Shown here piece after piece: positions 10,015-19,932 of a DNA stretch of 64,000 bases (the first letter of the stretch is position 1; the number at the start of each line of letters is the position of its first letter). The stretch spans positions 1,922,001 through 1,986,000 of the forward strand of contig CP089930.1 in NCBI GenBank assembly GCA_021307345.1. The letters run 5' to 3'. This DNA comes from Escherichia coli. GTDB taxonomy: Bacteria > Pseudomonadota > Gammaproteobacteria > Enterobacterales > Enterobacteriaceae. Position numbers and translations under genes: made by a program. Under the pieces are notes generated by a model. It was not told where the DNA came from, made no database searches, and saw only the letters and a program-made list of their open reading frames with translations.

Positions 10015-10508
10015 CAGGAAGTCAGGTTATAGATGCTAAAGAGGACAGGCATAAACTGGTTGTAGAGTATAACGATGCATTACAACCAGGTGATTTTTAT
10101 AAGAATTTCAAACGGAGGGGCATCCGCGCCGTGCAACTCATTCCCCATATAGAATTTAATGACCGAGGCGAGCTGACGGCAGCGTCGGTGACAACCGAGT
10201 TATGGGGACAATTTTTAATCGCCCTGTTCGAGTGTTGGGTGCGGACAGATATCAGTCGTATATCAATCGAGCTTTTTGATGTCACGCTGCAAAAATGGTG
10301 CGGGAACGAAAGCCAACAACCACAGAGGGGGTGTCAGGAGTGTGACTGGTATCTCCTTTGCCCTCATGCCAGGGATGGTCAGCCGGATAAGGTACTTTGT
10401 GCTGGCTATCAGGCTTTTTATTCCCACTCCGCGCCGCACATGCGAGTAATGCGCGACTTGATAAAGCAGCATCGTTCTCCTGTGGAGCTGATGACGATGC
10501 TGTGGTGA
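10011..10508 (+). CDS. yidF: YidF, looks like the SPASM half of a sulfatase-maturating enzyme
   Basis: 165 residues, the same length as K-12 YidF. The C-terminal part has the pattern CQECDWYLLCPHA followed by LCAGYQAFYSHSAPHM, the cysteine cluster of the SPASM domain in anaerobic sulfatase-maturating enzymes (AslB/YdeM type). The N-terminal part resembles the segment that precedes it. The radical-SAM core with CxxxCxxC is absent, so YidF cannot by itself carry out radical-SAM chemistry. It overlaps yidG by 4 bases and ends 6 bases before convergent emrD. It has also been annotated as a possible DNA-binding regulator, for which I see no motif. Confidence 0.8.
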   Translation: MTGSQVIDAKEDRHKLVVEYNDALQPGDFYKNFKRRGIRAVQLIPHIEFNDRGELTAASVTTELWGQFLIALFECWVRTDISRISIELFDVTLQKWCGNESQQPQRGCQECDWYLLCPHARDGQPDKVLCAGYQAFYSHSAPHMRVMRDLIKQHRSPVELMTMLW

Positions 10509-10514
10509 CGTAAG

Positions 10515-11699
10515 TTAAACGGGCTGTCCCTGCTGCGACATCCGCGTCGCCAGCGGCAGCCAGCACAGCACAATTAACATTCCCATTAAGGTCATCAATA
10601 GCCCCAGGCTTCCCTGGCCGGTTTGCGGCAGCATCGCGGAGAGCGACGCCAGCACGCCGGAACCAATGTTTTGCAGACCGCCGACCAGTGCGCCAGCCGT
10701 GCCCGCCAGGAAGGGGAAAGGCTCCATCGCGCCGCTGGTTGCCAGCGGAAACAGCATCCCGGCACCGAAAAAGAACAATGCTGCGGGAACGAGCAGTGTC
10801 CAGACACTCATTACGCCAAACCAGCTGGGGATCCACATCATCAGTCCTGCCAGCAGGCAACAGATAACGGACTGCCACATTAACGAAGAGAACCGTTTAT
10901 TCGGGCGTCCGGCAAACCATGCACCGAAAAATGCCGCCGGAATTGGCAGAATAAACAAAATACTGACCGTCATACTGCTCAGCCCTAATACTGCGCCCAT
11001 CAGCACCCCAGAACAGGCTTCGAAAGCGGCAATCCCTGCCAGACCGCCAATCAGCATCAGTAAATAGCAGTTAAAACCACCATTTCCAAAGAGCGTTTTA
11101 TAGCTGGTGAGCAGACGCGTACGCGGTGCATCGACAGGGCGCGTTTCTGGCATCCAGCGTGCCATACTGAAGGTCACACCAGCACAAAGCACCAGTAAAA
11201 ACAGGTAACAGGCTCGCCAGTTCCACATGGTATCCAGTAGACCGCCAATGAGTGGTGCGAGCAAAGGGCTGACGAGAATACCCATATTTAACATGCTATT
11301 AGCGTGGCGTAGCTGTGTCCGTTCATACAAATCACGCGGCAATGTACGCGCCATCACACCACCGACACCGGTTCCCATCCCTTGCATTGCGCTGGCAGTA
11401 ATCAATACCGTCAGGCTGGAGGTGGTGACCGCAACCAGCGTTGCTAACATAAAAATGGACATTCCGATGAGGATCACCGGGCGGCGACCTACCCTGTCGG
11501 AAATTGGGCCATAAAATAGTTGTGAGACACCGTAGGTCAGCAGATAAGCGCCCATTACGCTCTGCACCGCCCCTTCACGGACGTTGAGATCGCGCGCCAT
11601 ATCGGCAATAGCAGGAATATAAATAGTTTGCGCCATCTGACCGACGGCCACGAGTAATACCAACATCAATAATAAATTGACGTTTCTATGCCTTTTCAT
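10515..11699 (-). CDS. emrD: EmrD, multidrug efflux MFS transporter
   Basis: 394 residues with 12 predicted membrane helices, matching E. coli EmrD, which exports hydrophobic compounds with proton antiport. The Bcr/CflA-type MFS motif GPISDRVGRRPVIL lies between helices 2 and 3 (near residue 65). I chose the ATG at 11699, which gives the known length; two further upstream codons (start at 11705) are possible. It ends convergently against yidF with a 6-base gap. Confidence 0.96.
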   Translation of the reverse strand: MKRHRNVNLLLMLVLLVAVGQMAQTIYIPAIADMARDLNVREGAVQSVMGAYLLTYGVSQLFYGPISDRVGRRPVILIGMSIFMLATLVAVTTSSLTVLITASAMQGMGTGVGGVMARTLPRDLYERTQLRHANSMLNMGILVSPLLAPLIGGLLDTMWNWRACYLFLLVLCAGVTFSMARWMPETRPVDAPRTRLLTSYKTLFGNGGFNCYLLMLIGGLAGIAAFEACSGVLMGAVLGLSSMTVSILFILPIPAAFFGAWFAGRPNKRFSSLMWQSVICCLLAGLMMWIPSWFGVMSVWTLLVPAALFFFGAGMLFPLATSGAMEPFPFLAGTAGALVGGLQNIGSGVLASLSAMLPQTGQGSLGLLMTLMGMLIVLCWLPLATRMSQQGQPV

Positions 11700-11930
11700 T
11701 ATCACAGACGCTTATAAAAATATATTTAGAATAAGTTACTACGCATTCGAATAAATGCGGGAGAGAAATCTATCACATTGATAAATGTTAGCCAGATATA
11801 TATGAGGAATAGTAATAAGAAAAACGGCAGAATATATAAACAAAAGCGGCAATAAATGTTGCCGGAATAGGGATAAAACCTTAACGCCACATCCGCCAGC
11901 ATCGCATCCGACACCCATTTGCAAGCAGAA

Positions 11931-11962
11931 TATAAAAGGGGAGCGGTTTCCCGCTCCCCTTT
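11931..11962 (-). terminator. Terminator downstream of tisB
   Basis: A 9-bp GC-rich stem (11938-11946 with 11951-11959) with a 4-base loop is followed on the minus strand by TTTTATA, 20-45 bases past the tisB stop. Confidence 0.85.
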
Positions 11963-11981
11963 AGTGCGGCTTGAATCTGAA

Positions 11982-12071
11982 TTACTTAAGATATTTCAGA
12001 ACAGCATCAAGCAGTTGCAGTGCTGCAACAATGAGTTTGAGGATAAGAATGGCGATATCCACCAGGCTCAT
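11982..12071 (-). CDS. tisB: TisB, SOS-induced membrane toxin peptide
   Basis: A 29-residue hydrophobic peptide with Asp5, Lys12, Asp22, Lys26 and Lys29 spaced along an amphipathic helix, the known TisB sequence except that residue 2 is Ser where I recall Asn in K-12. TisB inserts in the inner membrane, collapses the proton motive force and promotes persister formation. The gene lies 3' of a long leader whose RNA is complementary to IstR-1 (12173-12193), and a LexA box is at 12306-12321. It is too short for ordinary gene callers. Confidence 0.95.
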   Translation of the reverse strand: MSLVDIAILILKLIVAALQLLDAVLKYLK

Positions 12072-12172
12072 ACGCGTCTCCTGTGGTTCAGGAGCACTAC
12101 CAGCCGACGTACCTTTCCGCTGCCTGTTGCCAGCTGTTGTGCACGCGGTCTCTCAAGGAGAAACGTTGTGCT

Positions 12173-12193
12173 GTTGACATAACACAGTGTGCT
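12173..12193 (-). promoter_or_regulatory. IstR-1 pairing site in the tisB mRNA leader
   Basis: On the plus strand these 21 bases equal the first 21 bases of IstR-1 (12430-12450) with one mismatch, so the tisB mRNA, made from the minus strand, is complementary to IstR-1. This is the known standby/ribosome-loading site that the antitoxin RNA blocks and where RNase III cleaves. Confidence 0.88.
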
Positions 12194-12305
12194 CACGCGG
12201 GGTTAAGGCGCTGACGGCACCACCCGTTTCAGCCAGGACTTAGTGCGCCGGGTAACGATGCGGCCCCGCATAACACATTGCGTACAGTGATATTATAGAA
12301 GCGCA

Positions 12306-12321
12306 CTGTATAAATAAACAG
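12306..12321. promoter_or_regulatory. LexA (SOS) box of tisB/istR
   Basis: CTGT-N8-ACAG, the palindromic LexA consensus, lies between tisB and IstR-1, as expected for SOS control of tisAB (minus strand) and of the longer IstR-2 RNA (plus strand). Confidence 0.92.
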
Positions 12322-12429
12322 TAATTTTTGGACAAATTGCAAACTGTGATCGATACTCGACTATGCGTTAAAAAAGTCAAAATTCGTGCCGAAATTGCGT
12401 GTTCTATGCGGAACACGTATACTTTCAGT

Positions 12430-12504
12430 GTTGACATAATACAGTGTGCTTTGCGGTTACCAGCCGCGAGCGGCTGACGAAACCTCGCTCCGGCGGGGTT
12501 TTTT
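12430..12504 (+). ncRNA. istR: IstR-1 antitoxin small RNA
   Basis: A 75-base segment beginning GTTGACATAATACAG and ending in a GC-rich hairpin (CCTCGCTCCGGCGGGG) with a T-run. It matches E. coli IstR-1, the constitutive RNA that represses tisB translation by pairing with its upstream standby site. The 5' end pairs with 12173-12193. The longer LexA-controlled IstR-2 would start further upstream and share this terminator. Confidence 0.92.
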
Positions 12505-12633
12505 GTTACCTGCGATTCAGTACAAAACGTGATCAATCCCTCAATTTTCCTTTGATGAAAAATTTTCCATTGTCTCCCCTGTAAACCTGTGCTTGTATAA
12601 ATATTGTTAAACACAAAACCAACAAGGTCCCCA

Positions 12634-12732
12634 ATGACTATTTCCATGCTCAACGCAAAACTACTACCAACTGCGCCATCCGCCGCAGTGGTCGTCGTGC
12701 GTGTGGTGGTGGTCGTCGGCAATGCGCCGTAG
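12634..12732 (+). CDS. ivbL: IvbL, leader peptide of the ilvBN attenuator
   Basis: A 32-residue leader peptide with a run of Val codons (four Val, Arg, five Val) near its end and several Leu. Ribosome stalling on these codons when valine or leucine is short prevents formation of the terminator at 12756-12789 and lets RNA polymerase continue into ilvB. This is the known control of acetohydroxy acid synthase I. Confidence 0.97.
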   Translation: MTISMLNAKLLPTAPSAAVVVVRVVVVVGNAP

Positions 12733-12755
12733 GGACTGGAACAACACACGATTCC

Positions 12756-12789
12756 AAAACCCCGCCGGCGCAAACCGGGCGGGGTTTTT
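12756..12789 (+). terminator. ilvBN attenuator terminator
   Basis: An AACCCCGCC/GGGCGGGGTT stem followed by five T lies between ivbL and ilvB. It is the terminator arm of the leader attenuator. Confidence 0.92.
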
Positions 12790-12836
12790 CGTTTAAGCGC
12801 CCCCGGAAAGTCGGCTCAGAAGAAAAGGACTGGAGT

Positions 12837-14525
12837 ATGGCAAGTTCGGGCATAATATCGACACGCAAGCGTTTTACTGGCGCAGAATTTATCGTTCATT
12901 TTCTGGAACAGCAGGGCATTAAGATTGTGACGGGGATACCTGGCGGCTCGATTCTCCCTGTCTATGACGCCTTAAGCCAAAGCACGCAAATCCGCCATAT
13001 TCTGGCTCGTCACGAACAAGGCGCGGGATTTATCGCCCAGGGGATGGCGCGTACCGACGGCAAACCCGCAGTTTGCATGGCCTGTAGTGGGCCGGGGGCG
13101 ACTAATCTGGTGACTGCCATTGCCGATGCGCGGCTGGACTCTATCCCGCTGATTTGCATCACCGGTCAGGTTCCTGCCTCAATGATTGGCACCGACGCTT
13201 TCCAGGAAGTCGATACCTACGGCATCTCTATCCCCATCACCAAACATAACTATCTGGTCAGACATATCGAAGAACTCCCGCAGGTCATGAGCGATGCCTT
13301 CCGCATTGCGCAATCAGGCCGTCATGGCCCGGTGTGGATAGACATTCCTAAGGATGTGCAAACAGCGGTTTTTGAGATTGAAGAACAACCTGTTATGGCA
13401 GAAAAAGCCGCCGCCCCCACCTTTAGTGAAGAAAGCGTTCGTGACGCTGCGGCAATGATTAACGCCGCCAAACGCCCGGTGCTTTATCTGGGGGGCGGTG
13501 TCATTAACGCGCCTGCACGGGTGCGTGAACTGGCAGAGAAAGCCCAGTTGCCCACCACCATGACCTTAATGGCGCTGGGCATGTTGCCAAAAGCGCATCC
13601 GTTGTCGCTGGGTATGCTGGGGATGCACGGTGTGCGCAGCACCAACTATATCTTGCAGGAGGCGGATCTGCTGATTGTTCTCGGAGCACGTTTTGATGAC
13701 CGGGCGATTGGCAAAACGGAGGAGTTCTGTCCGAACGCCAAAATCATCCATGTGGATATTGACCGCGCAGAGCTGGGTAAAGTGAAGCAACCGCATGTGG
13801 CGATACAGGCGGATGTCGATGACGTGCTGGCGCAACTGATCCCGCAGGTGGAAGCCCAGCCGCGAGCAGAGTGGCATCAACTGGTGGCTGATTTACAGCG
13901 CGAATACCCGTGTCCAATTCCAAAAGCGTGCGATCCGTTAACACATTACGGCCTGATTAATGCCGTTGCAGCCTGCGTGGATGACAACGCGATTATTACC
14001 ACTGATGTTGGTCAGCATCAGATGTGGACGGCGCAGGCCTATCCGCTCAATCGCCCACGTCAGTGGCTGACCTCCGGTGGGCTGGGTACGATGGGCTTCG
14101 GCCTGCCTGCGGCGATTGGCGCGGCGCTGGCGAACCCCGATCGCAAAGTGTTGTGTTTTTCCGGTGACGGCAGTCTGATGATGAATATTCAGGAGATGGC
14201 CACCGCCAGCGAAAACCAGCTTGATGTCAAAATCATTCTGATGAACAACGAAGCTCTGGGGCTGGTGCATCAGCAACAAAGTCTGTTCTACAAGCAGGGT
14301 GTTTTTGCTGCCACTTATCCGGGCAAAATCAACTTTATGCAGATTGCCGCCGGATTCGGCCTCGAAACGTGTGATTTGAATAACGAAGCCGATCCGCAGG
14401 CCGCATTGCAGGAAATGATTAATCGCCCTGGTCCGGCACTGATCCATGTACGGATTGATGCGGAAGAAAAAGTTTACCCGATGGTGCCGCCAGGTGCGGC
14501 GAATACTGAAATGGTGGGGGAATAA
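12837..14525 (+). CDS. ilvB: IlvB, acetohydroxy acid synthase I large subunit
   Basis: 562 residues, the catalytic subunit of AHAS I, which joins two pyruvate, or pyruvate and 2-oxobutyrate, in isoleucine/valine/leucine synthesis. Three thiamine-diphosphate enzyme domains follow in order: the N-terminal pyrimidine-binding domain with the essential Glu in ARHEQGAGFIAQG (near residue 61), a central FAD/Rossmann domain, and a C-terminal TPP domain with the GDGSLMMNIQE metal motif near residue 440. ilvN follows after 3 bases. Expression is set by the ivbL attenuator and, in E. coli, by CRP. Confidence 0.98.
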   Translation: MASSGIISTRKRFTGAEFIVHFLEQQGIKIVTGIPGGSILPVYDALSQSTQIRHILARHEQGAGFIAQGMARTDGKPAVCMACSGPGATNLVTAIADARLDSIPLICITGQVPASMIGTDAFQEVDTYGISIPITKHNYLVRHIEELPQVMSDAFRIAQSGRHGPVWIDIPKDVQTAVFEIEEQPVMAEKAAAPTFSEESVRDAAAMINAAKRPVLYLGGGVINAPARVRELAEKAQLPTTMTLMALGMLPKAHPLSLGMLGMHGVRSTNYILQEADLLIVLGARFDDRAIGKTEEFCPNAKIIHVDIDRAELGKVKQPHVAIQADVDDVLAQLIPQVEAQPRAEWHQLVADLQREYPCPIPKACDPLTHYGLINAVAACVDDNAIITTDVGQHQMWTAQAYPLNRPRQWLTSGGLGTMGFGLPAAIGAALANPDRKVLCFSGDGSLMMNIQEMATASENQLDVKIILMNNEALGLVHQQQSLFYKQGVFAATYPGKINFMQIAAGFGLETCDLNNEADPQAALQEMINRPGPALIHVRIDAEEKVYPMVPPGAANTEMVGE

Positions 14526-14528
14526 ACC

Positions 14529-14819
14529 ATGCAAAATACAACTCATGACAACGTGATTCTGGAACTCACCGTTCGCAACCATCCTGGTGTAATGACCCAC
14601 GTTTGTGGGCTTTTTGCCCGCCGCGCCTTTAACGTTGAGGGCATTCTCTGTCTGCCTGTTCAGGACAGCGACAAAAGCCATATCTGGCTACTGGTGAATG
14701 ATGATCAGCGGCTGGAGCAGATGATAAGCCAGATAGACAAACTGGAAGATGTGGTAAAAGTGCAGCGTAATCAGTCCGACCCGACCATGTTTAACAAGAT
14801 TGCTGTGTTCTTTCAGTAA
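14529..14819 (+). CDS. ilvN: IlvN, acetohydroxy acid synthase I regulatory subunit
   Basis: 96 residues forming one ACT domain; the loop [20 protein letters not shown] contains the glycine turn where valine binds. It activates IlvB and gives valine feedback inhibition. It is the last gene of ivbL-ilvBN, followed by a strong terminator at 14842-14874. Confidence 0.97.
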   Translation: MQNTTHDNVILELTVRNHPGVMTHVCGLFARRAFNVEGILCLPVQDSDKSHIWLLVNDDQRLEQMISQIDKLEDVVKVQRNQSDPTMFNKIAVFFQ

Positions 14820-14841
14820 CCGCTCAAGGCTTGAACAGCGG

Positions 14842-14874
14842 CGCGCTTATCGTTAAGGTAAGCGCGTTTTTTTT
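14842..14874 (+). terminator. Terminator of ilvBN
   Basis: An 8-bp stem (14842-14849 with 14859-14866) is followed by eight T, just before uhpA. Confidence 0.9.
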
Positions 14875-14892
14875 ACCCGCCAGGACAAGACC

Positions 14893-15483
14893 ATGATAAC
14901 CGTTGCCCTTATAGACGATCACCTTATCGTCCGCTCCGGCTTTGCGCAGTTGCTGGGGCTGGAACCTGATTTGCAGGTAGTTGCCGAGTTTGGTTCGGGG
15001 CGCGAGGCGCTGGCCGGGTTGCCAGGGCGCGGTGTGCAGGTGTGTATTTGCGACATCTCTATGCCGGATATTTCCGGTCTGGAGCTGCTAAGCCAACTAC
15101 CGAAAGGCATGGCGACAATTATGCTCTCCGTTCACGACAGTCCGGCGCTGGTTGAACAGGCGCTCAATGCGGGGGCACGCGGCTTTCTCTCCAAACGCTG
15201 TAGCCCGGACGAACTGATCGCTGCGGTGCATACCGTTGCCACGGGCGGCTGTTATCTGACGCCAGATATCGCCATTAAACTGGCATCCGGTCGTCAGGAT
15301 CCGCTGACCAAACGCGAACGTCAGGTAGCGGAAAAGCTGGCGCAAGGGATGGCGGTGAAAGAGATTGCCGCCGAACTGGGCTTGTCGCCGAAAACTGTGC
15401 ACGTACATCGCGCTAATCTGATGGACAAACTGGGCGTCAGTAACGATGTTGAACTGGCTCGCCGCATGTTTGATGGCTGGTGA
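14893..15483 (+). CDS. uhpA: UhpA, response regulator activating uhpT
   Basis: 196 residues. The receiver domain (1-120) has the acidic pair Asp8-Asp9 and the phospho-acceptor Asp54 in CICDISMPD. The C-terminal LuxR/NarL-type helix-turn-helix (about 135-196) includes [22 protein letters not shown]. Phosphorylated by UhpB, it binds the uhpT promoter. Its stop codon overlaps the uhpB start by 1 base (TGATG). Confidence 0.98.
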   Translation: MITVALIDDHLIVRSGFAQLLGLEPDLQVVAEFGSGREALAGLPGRGVQVCICDISMPDISGLELLSQLPKGMATIMLSVHDSPALVEQALNAGARGFLSKRCSPDELIAAVHTVATGGCYLTPDIAIKLASGRQDPLTKRERQVAEKLAQGMAVKEIAAELGLSPKTVHVHRANLMDKLGVSNDVELARRMFDGW

Positions 15484-16991
15484 TGAAGACATTTTTCTCC
15501 CGCTTAAATACTGTAATTTCCTGCTTTTTTATCTTCTCTGCCGCATGGTTTTGCCTGTGGAGTATTAGCCTGCATCTGGTTGAACGACCGGATCTGGCGG
15601 TATTGCTGTTTCCGTTTGGTCTGCGACTGGGGCTGATGTTGCAATGCCCGCGCGGATACTGGCCCGTGTTGCTGGGCGCGGAATGGCTGCTGATTTACTG
15701 GCTGACGCAGGCTGTCGGGTTAACGCATTTTCCGTTATTGATGATCGGTAGTTTATTGACGTTACTGCCCGTGGCGTTGATTTCCCGCTTTCGCCATCAG
15801 CGCGACTGGCGCACATTGTTGTTACAGGGGGCTGCGTTAACGGCGGCAGCGTTGTTACAGTCGCTGCCCTGGCTTTGGCACGGGTATGGTAACGAATCGT
15901 GGAACGCGCTGTTATTAACCTTAACTGGTGGTCTGACGCTGGCTCCTGTTTGCCTTGTGTTCTGGCACTACCTGGCTAATAACACCTGGCTGCCGCTAGG
16001 GCCGTCGCTGGTTTCTCAGCCGATAAACTGGCGCGGGCGGCATCTGATTTGGTACTTGCTGCTGTTTGTTATCAGCCTCTGGCTGCAATTGGGACTGCCG
16101 AACGAACTGTCGCGTTTTACGCCATTTTGCCTGGCGCTGCCGATTATCGCTCTGGCCTGGCACTATGGTTGGCAAGGGGCGCTGATTGCGACGTTGATGA
16201 ATGCCATTGCACTGATTGCCAGCCAGACATGGCGCGATCATCCGGTAGATTTATTGCTCTCGCTTTTGGTGCAAAGTTTGACGGGGCTGTTACTGGGCGC
16301 AGGTATTCAGCGACTGCGTGAGCTTAACCAGTCGCTACAAAAGGAACTGGCACGCAATCAGCATCTCGCTGAACGGTTGCTGGAAACCGAAGAGAGCGTG
16401 CGCCGCGATGTGGCGCGTGAACTGCACGACGATATCGGTCAGACCATCACCGCCATTCGTACTCAGGCGGGCATTGTTCAGCGGCTGGCGGCAGATAACG
16501 CCAGCGTGAAGCAGAGCGGGCAGCTCATCGAACAACTGTCGCTGGGCGTTTACGACGCGGTGCGCCGCTTATTAGGACGGTTACGTCCGCGCCAGTTGGA
16601 TGATCTCACCCTGGAACAGGCTATCCGTTCATTGATGCGAGAAATGGAGCTGGAAGGTCGCGGCATTGTCAGTCATCTTGAATGGCGGATAGATGAATCA
16701 GCATTAAGTGAAAACCAGCGTGTGACGCTGTTTCGTGTCTGCCAGGAAGGGCTGAACAACATTGTGAAACATGCCGATGCCAGTGCGGTCACGCTGCAAG
16801 GCTGGCAGCAGGATGAGCGATTAATGCTGGTGATTGACGACGATGGTAGCGGTTTGCCGCCAGATTCAGGGCAGCACGGTTTTGGTCTCACCGGAATGCG
16901 CGAGCGCGTAACGGCGTTGGGCGGCACCTTGACCATATCCTGTCTGCACGGCACGCGCGTCAGTGTCTCTCTACCCCAACGTTATGTGTAA
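15483..16991 (+). CDS. uhpB: UhpB, membrane sensor histidine kinase
   Basis: 502 residues, two more than I recall for K-12 UhpB; the extra residues seem to lie in [10 protein letters not shown]. The N-terminal half has eight or so membrane helices (MASE1-like), followed by a short coiled segment, the HisKA_3 dimer domain with the phosphorylated His in [10 protein letters not shown] (near residue 315), and an ATPase domain with DDDGSG and [11 protein letters not shown] near the end. It works with UhpC to sense external glucose-6-phosphate. The ATG at 15483 is preferred over the GTG at 15480. Confidence 0.97.
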   Translation: MKTFFSRLNTVISCFFIFSAAWFCLWSISLHLVERPDLAVLLFPFGLRLGLMLQCPRGYWPVLLGAEWLLIYWLTQAVGLTHFPLLMIGSLLTLLPVALISRFRHQRDWRTLLLQGAALTAAALLQSLPWLWHGYGNESWNALLLTLTGGLTLAPVCLVFWHYLANNTWLPLGPSLVSQPINWRGRHLIWYLLLFVISLWLQLGLPNELSRFTPFCLALPIIALAWHYGWQGALIATLMNAIALIASQTWRDHPVDLLLSLLVQSLTGLLLGAGIQRLRELNQSLQKELARNQHLAERLLETEESVRRDVARELHDDIGQTITAIRTQAGIVQRLAADNASVKQSGQLIEQLSLGVYDAVRRLLGRLRPRQLDDLTLEQAIRSLMREMELEGRGIVSHLEWRIDESALSENQRVTLFRVCQEGLNNIVKHADASAVTLQGWQQDERLMLVIDDDGSGLPPDSGQHGFGLTGMRERVTALGGTLTISCLHGTRVSVSLPQRYV

Positions 16992-17000
16992 GGCTTGATG

Positions 17001-18320
17001 ATGTTGCAGTTCCTGAAAGCACCTGCCGACGCGCCGCTGATAAGCGATAAACGTGAAATTGATGCCCGCTATCGTTACTGGCGTCGGCATATTTTGCTGA
17101 CAATCTGGTTGGGCTATGCGCTGTTTTATTTCACGCGTAAGAGTTTTAACGCCGCTATGCCAGAAATCCTTGCCACTGGCGTGCTAAGTCGTAGCGATAT
17201 CGGCCTGTTAGCAACCCTGTTTTACATCACCTACGGTTTGTCGAAGTTTGTTTCCGGCATTGTCAGCGACCGCTCAAATGCGCGTTATTTTATGGGGATG
17301 GGGCTTATTGCGACTGGCATCATCAACATTCTGTTTGGATTTTCCACTTCGCTATGGGCGTTTGCCGTGCTCTGGGTGTTGAACGCTTTTTTCCAGGGCT
17401 GGGGTTCGCCGGTTTGTGCGCGGCTGTTAACCGCCTGGTATTCACGTACCGAGCGCGGCGGTTGGTGGGCGTTATGGAACACGGCGCATAACGTTGGCGG
17501 CGCGTTGATCCCTATTGTGATGGCGGCAGTTGCGCTGCATTACAGCTGGCGTATCGGGATGATGGTTGCCGGTTGTATGGCGATAGTCGTGGGGATTTTT
17601 CTTTGCTGGCGACTGCGCGATCGCCCGCAGGCATTAGGTTTACCGGCGGTCGGCGAATGGCGACACGACGCGCTGGAGGTCGCCCAGCAGCAGGAGGGCG
17701 CAGGGCTGACGCGTAAAGAGATCCTCACCAAATATGTGTTGCTGAATCCGTATATCTGGTTGCTTTCGTTCTGCTACGTGCTGGTCTACGTGGTTCGCGC
17801 AGCGATCAACGACTGGGGCAACTTGTACATGTCCGAGACGCTGGGCGTCGATCTGGTCACGGCGAATACGGCGGTGACGATGTTTGAACTGGGCGGATTT
17901 ATCGGTGCGCTGGTTGCCGGTTGGGGTTCGGACAAACTGTTTAACGGCAACCGTGGGCCGATGAATTTGATTTTCGCCGCCGGGATTTTGCTATCAGTCG
18001 GCTCGCTGTGGCTAATGCCGTTTGCCAGCTACGTGATGCAGGCGACTTGCTTCTTCACCATTGGTTTTTTTGTTTTTGGCCCACAGATGTTAATCGGTAT
18101 GGCGGCAGCAGAGTGTTCCCACAAAGAAGCTGCAGGGGCGGCGACGGGGTTTGTCGGCTTGTTTGCTTACCTGGGGGCGTCGCTTGCTGGTTGGCCGCTG
18201 GCGAAAGTGCTCGATACCTGGCACTGGAGCGGTTTTTTTGTGGTTATCTCCATTGCCGCCGGGATCTCGGCCTTGCTATTACTGCCCTTTTTGAATGCTC
18301 AGGCACCGCGCGAAGCGTGA
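17001..18320 (+). CDS. uhpC: UhpC, glucose-6-phosphate sensor of the MFS family
   Basis: 439 residues with 12 predicted membrane helices, a member of the organophosphate:phosphate antiporter family that acts as a receptor: it binds external glucose-6-phosphate and stimulates UhpB. It resembles UhpT, encoded next to it (shared FYFTRKSFNAA-like start of helix 1 and the FFQGWGSP stretch). Starts at 16998 or 17001 are both possible; 17001 gives the K-12 length. It lies 9 bases after uhpB. Confidence 0.97.
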   Translation: MLQFLKAPADAPLISDKREIDARYRYWRRHILLTIWLGYALFYFTRKSFNAAMPEILATGVLSRSDIGLLATLFYITYGLSKFVSGIVSDRSNARYFMGMGLIATGIINILFGFSTSLWAFAVLWVLNAFFQGWGSPVCARLLTAWYSRTERGGWWALWNTAHNVGGALIPIVMAAVALHYSWRIGMMVAGCMAIVVGIFLCWRLRDRPQALGLPAVGEWRHDALEVAQQQEGAGLTRKEILTKYVLLNPYIWLLSFCYVLVYVVRAAINDWGNLYMSETLGVDLVTANTAVTMFELGGFIGALVAGWGSDKLFNGNRGPMNLIFAAGILLSVGSLWLMPFASYVMQATCFFTIGFFVFGPQMLIGMAAAECSHKEAAGAATGFVGLFAYLGASLAGWPLAKVLDTWHWSGFFVVISIAAGISALLLLPFLNAQAPREA

Positions 18321-18348
18321 TACATCTCACCTTTTTACCTCATATCCG

Positions 18349-18377
18349 GCAAAACTAAGAAATTTTCCAGGTTTTGC
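18349..18377. promoter_or_regulatory. Inverted repeat in the uhpT promoter region
   Basis: GCAAAAC (18349-18355) and GTTTTGC (18371-18377) form a 7-base inverted repeat, about 150 bases upstream of uhpT and before a TACAAT -10-like element at 18415-18420. UhpA is known to bind upstream of this promoter; assigning these bases to UhpA is an inference. Confidence 0.5.
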
Positions 18378-18522
18378 TTGGACACTATCTCAGGCCTGAT
18401 TGGCTGCTGATTTTTACAATGCCATCATTCATTAATTCTTTCCCCAATTAATTCAAGTTGCAGGAATACATGCAGCTAAAGCACCTGCGGCTTGAAGAAT
18501 GATGGGAAATCAGGAGTAACCC

Positions 18523-19914
18523 ATGCTGGCTTTCCTCAACCAGGTTCGCAAGCCGACTCTGGATCTTCCGCTCGAAGTGCGGCGCAAAATGTGGTTCAAA
18601 CCGTTCATGCAATCCTACCTGGTGGTCTTTATTGGCTACCTGACGATGTATCTGATTCGCAAGAACTTTAACATTGCGCAGAACGACATGATCTCCACTT
18701 ACGGGTTGAGCATGACGCAGTTGGGGATGATCGGCCTGGGCTTCTCCATCACTTATGGCGTGGGTAAAACGCTGGTCTCCTACTACGCCGACGGCAAAAA
18801 CACCAAACAGTTCCTGCCTTTCATGCTGATCCTCTCTGCCATTTGTATGCTGGGCTTCAGTGCCAGTATGGGCAGCGGATCGGTTAGCCTGTTCCTGATG
18901 ATTGCGTTTTACGCCTTAAGCGGCTTTTTCCAGAGTACTGGCGGCTCATGCAGTTATTCCACCATCACCAAATGGACGCCGCGTCGTAAGCGCGGGACGT
19001 TTCTCGGTTTCTGGAACATTTCCCACAACCTCGGCGGTGCGGGCGCGGCGGGTGTGGCGCTGTTCGGCGCAAATTACCTGTTCGACGGTCATGTGATCGG
19101 CATGTTTATTTTCCCGTCGATTATCGCGCTGATTGTCGGTTTTATCGGCCTGCGTTACGGCAGTGACTCCCCTGAAGCGTATGGCCTCGGTAAAGCCGAA
19201 GAACTGTTTGGTGAAGAGATCAGCGAAGAGGACAAAGAGACGGAATCCACGGATATGACCAAGTGGCAGATCTTTGTTGAGTATGTGCTGAAAAACAAAG
19301 TGATCTGGCTGCTGTGCTTCGCCAACATTTTCCTGTACGTGGTGCGTATTGGTATCGACCAGTGGTCAACCGTGTACGCGTTCCAGGAACTGAAACTCTC
19401 TAAAGCGGTGGCGATTCAGGGCTTTACGCTGTTTGAAGCAGGCGCACTGGTCGGTACGCTGCTGTGGGGCTGGCTCTCTGACCTGGCGAACGGTCGCCGT
19501 GGTCTTGTAGCCTGCATCGCGCTGGCGCTGATTATCGCGACACTCGGTGTGTATCAGCACGCCAGCAATCAATATATCTACCTGGCTTCTCTCTTTGCAT
19601 TAGGTTTCCTGGTATTTGGTCCGCAACTGTTGATTGGCGTGGCGGCTGTTGGCTTTGTACCGAAAAAAGCGATCGGCGCTGCCGACGGGATTAAAGGCAC
19701 CTTCGCCTACCTGATTGGTGACAGCTTTGCCAAGTTAGGTCTGGGGATGATTGCCGATGGTACTCCGGTATTCGGCCTCACCGGCTGGGCTGGAACCTTC
19801 GCCGCGCTGGATATCGCCGCAATTGGCTGTATCTGTCTGATGGCGATAGTCGCGGTGATGGAAGAACGCAAAATCCGCCGCGAGAAAAAAATTCAGCAGT
19901 TGACAGTGGCATAA
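18523..19914 (+). CDS. uhpT: UhpT, hexose-6-phosphate:phosphate antiporter
   Basis: 463 residues, 12 membrane helices, organophosphate:phosphate antiporter family. It imports glucose-6-phosphate and other sugar phosphates in exchange for phosphate, and also admits fosfomycin. Arg46 and Arg275, known substrate-binding residues, fall in the conserved [10 protein letters not shown] and VVRIGIDQW stretches. It is transcribed separately from uhpABC, from a promoter in the 202-base gap before it, and ends at the hairpin 19933-19959. Confidence 0.98.
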   Translation: MLAFLNQVRKPTLDLPLEVRRKMWFKPFMQSYLVVFIGYLTMYLIRKNFNIAQNDMISTYGLSMTQLGMIGLGFSITYGVGKTLVSYYADGKNTKQFLPFMLILSAICMLGFSASMGSGSVSLFLMIAFYALSGFFQSTGGSCSYSTITKWTPRRKRGTFLGFWNISHNLGGAGAAGVALFGANYLFDGHVIGMFIFPSIIALIVGFIGLRYGSDSPEAYGLGKAEELFGEEISEEDKETESTDMTKWQIFVEYVLKNKVIWLLCFANIFLYVVRIGIDQWSTVYAFQELKLSKAVAIQGFTLFEAGALVGTLLWGWLSDLANGRRGLVACIALALIIATLGVYQHASNQYIYLASLFALGFLVFGPQLLIGVAAVGFVPKKAIGAADGIKGTFAYLIGDSFAKLGLGMIADGTPVFGLTGWAGTFAALDIAAIGCICLMAIVAVMEERKIRREKKIQQLTVA

Positions 19915-19932
19915 ACGTAACTGGTGACTTTT

